From Dehalococcoidia bacterium (GTDB taxonomy: Bacteria > Chloroflexota > Dehalococcoidia > Dehalococcoidales > CSSed11-197), in contig PUOQ01000077.1 of NCBI GenBank assembly GCA_003552785.1, positions 1 through 13,505 of the forward strand: a stretch of DNA of 13,505 nt, written 5' to 3'. This document shows, piece after piece, positions 13,275-13,505 of this stretch (position 1 is the stretch's first letter; the number at the start of each line of letters is the position of its first letter). The position numbers were made by a program, and so were the translations under genes. Below the pieces are notes generated by a model, which saw nothing but the letters and a program-made list of their open reading frames with translations, had not been told where the DNA came from and made no database searches.

Positions 13275-13505
13275 ATGTCCGAAAAACAGGAGAACAAACA
13301 AATCTCCAGAAGGCAATTCTTAAGAAATGCCGGAATAGTAGTTGGCGGTACTGCCGTTGGCTCAACCTTCATCCTTTCTGCTTGTGGCAACGGAGATGAA
13401 GTAACCAAGACTGTAACAGTAACTACCGCCACCCCCAAATTTGTAAGCCCCTTTGATGGCCAGGAGTTCGATTCATTAACAGCGCTCGAGGCGTATATAA
13501 CGGAA
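13275..13505 (+). CDS. Tat-signal lipoprotein, 3' partial
   Basis: 77 residues before the window ends, reading frame open. ISRRQFLRNAG (Arg12-Arg13) is a twin-arginine motif, and FILSAC a canonical lipobox with Cys37, so the mature protein should be exported folded and lipid-anchored. A Thr/Val-rich spacer follows, then KFVSPFDGQEFDSLTALEAY, the beginning of a domain I do not recognise. The stretch recalls zinc-finger-like '..CPxCGxEFxSxxxLxxH..' segments, but the cysteines are absent. The signal is close kin to that of the GcvH-like lipoprotein at 9297. Start ATG at 13275; AGGAGG lies about 15 nt upstream, longer than usual. Confidence 0.75.
   Translation, partial: MSEKQENKQISRRQFLRNAGIVVGGTAVGSTFILSACGNGDEVTKTVTVTTATPKFVSPFDGQEFDSLTALEAYITE

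Overview
The window reads as a bacterial chromosome segment of moderate G+C with AT-rich intergenic gaps. Bacterial lepA, hemW, ppa and lipB/lipA are present. Four proteins carry lipoprotein-type signals, two of them twin-arginine (Tat). No RNA genes, insertion sequences or CRISPR arrays were seen. The uncharacterised gene at 768-1529, the Tat-lipoprotein style and the arsE/F/G-like genes remind me of Dehalococcoidia (Chloroflexota). That is a guess from memory of the families, and an anaerobic Firmicute is not excluded.

Layout: bases 3-716 hold the 3' part of a HAD-type hydrolase. It converges with a minus-strand conserved gene of unknown function (768-1529). Then come ppa (inorganic pyrophosphatase, 1744-2238) and a SlyD-like FKBP isomerase with a lipoprotein signal (2365-2913). 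A minus-strand hemW-lepA pair (5989 down to 2990) follows. A divergent intergenic region (5990-6156) carries promoters for hemW and for a plus-strand cluster: an ArsR-type regulator with a CVC thiol motif, a PF03773-type permease, a small CxxC thioredoxin (ArsE-like), a lipoprotein with a CxC pair (ArsF-like) and a CcdA-like membrane protein (ArsG-like).

Next is the most unusual gene, 9297-10013: a GcvH-like lipoyl-carrier domain with its lipoyl lysine, behind a Tat signal, a lipobox cysteine and a Pro/Thr-rich linker. It is followed by lipB and lipA, the two enzymes that make protein-bound lipoate. A convergent YkgJ-type cysteine-cluster gene (12519 down to 11779) comes next. An AT-rich region of about 750 bp follows, with a perfect consensus promoter, a tiny ribbon-helix-helix gene (12908-13069) beside a 14-bp palindrome, a seven-codon mini-ORF, and the start of a second Tat lipoprotein that runs off the window.

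Working idea (inference): lipB and lipA load octanoate and then sulfur onto the GcvH-like domain in the cytoplasm. The Tat system, which moves folded cofactor-loaded proteins, exports it and anchors it outside the membrane. The adjacent thioredoxin / ArsG-like / ArsF-like genes could move reducing equivalents or thiol-bound metalloid across the membrane. Together this would be an extracytoplasmic dithiol (lipoyl) relay, possibly linked to arsenicals given the ArsR-type regulator.
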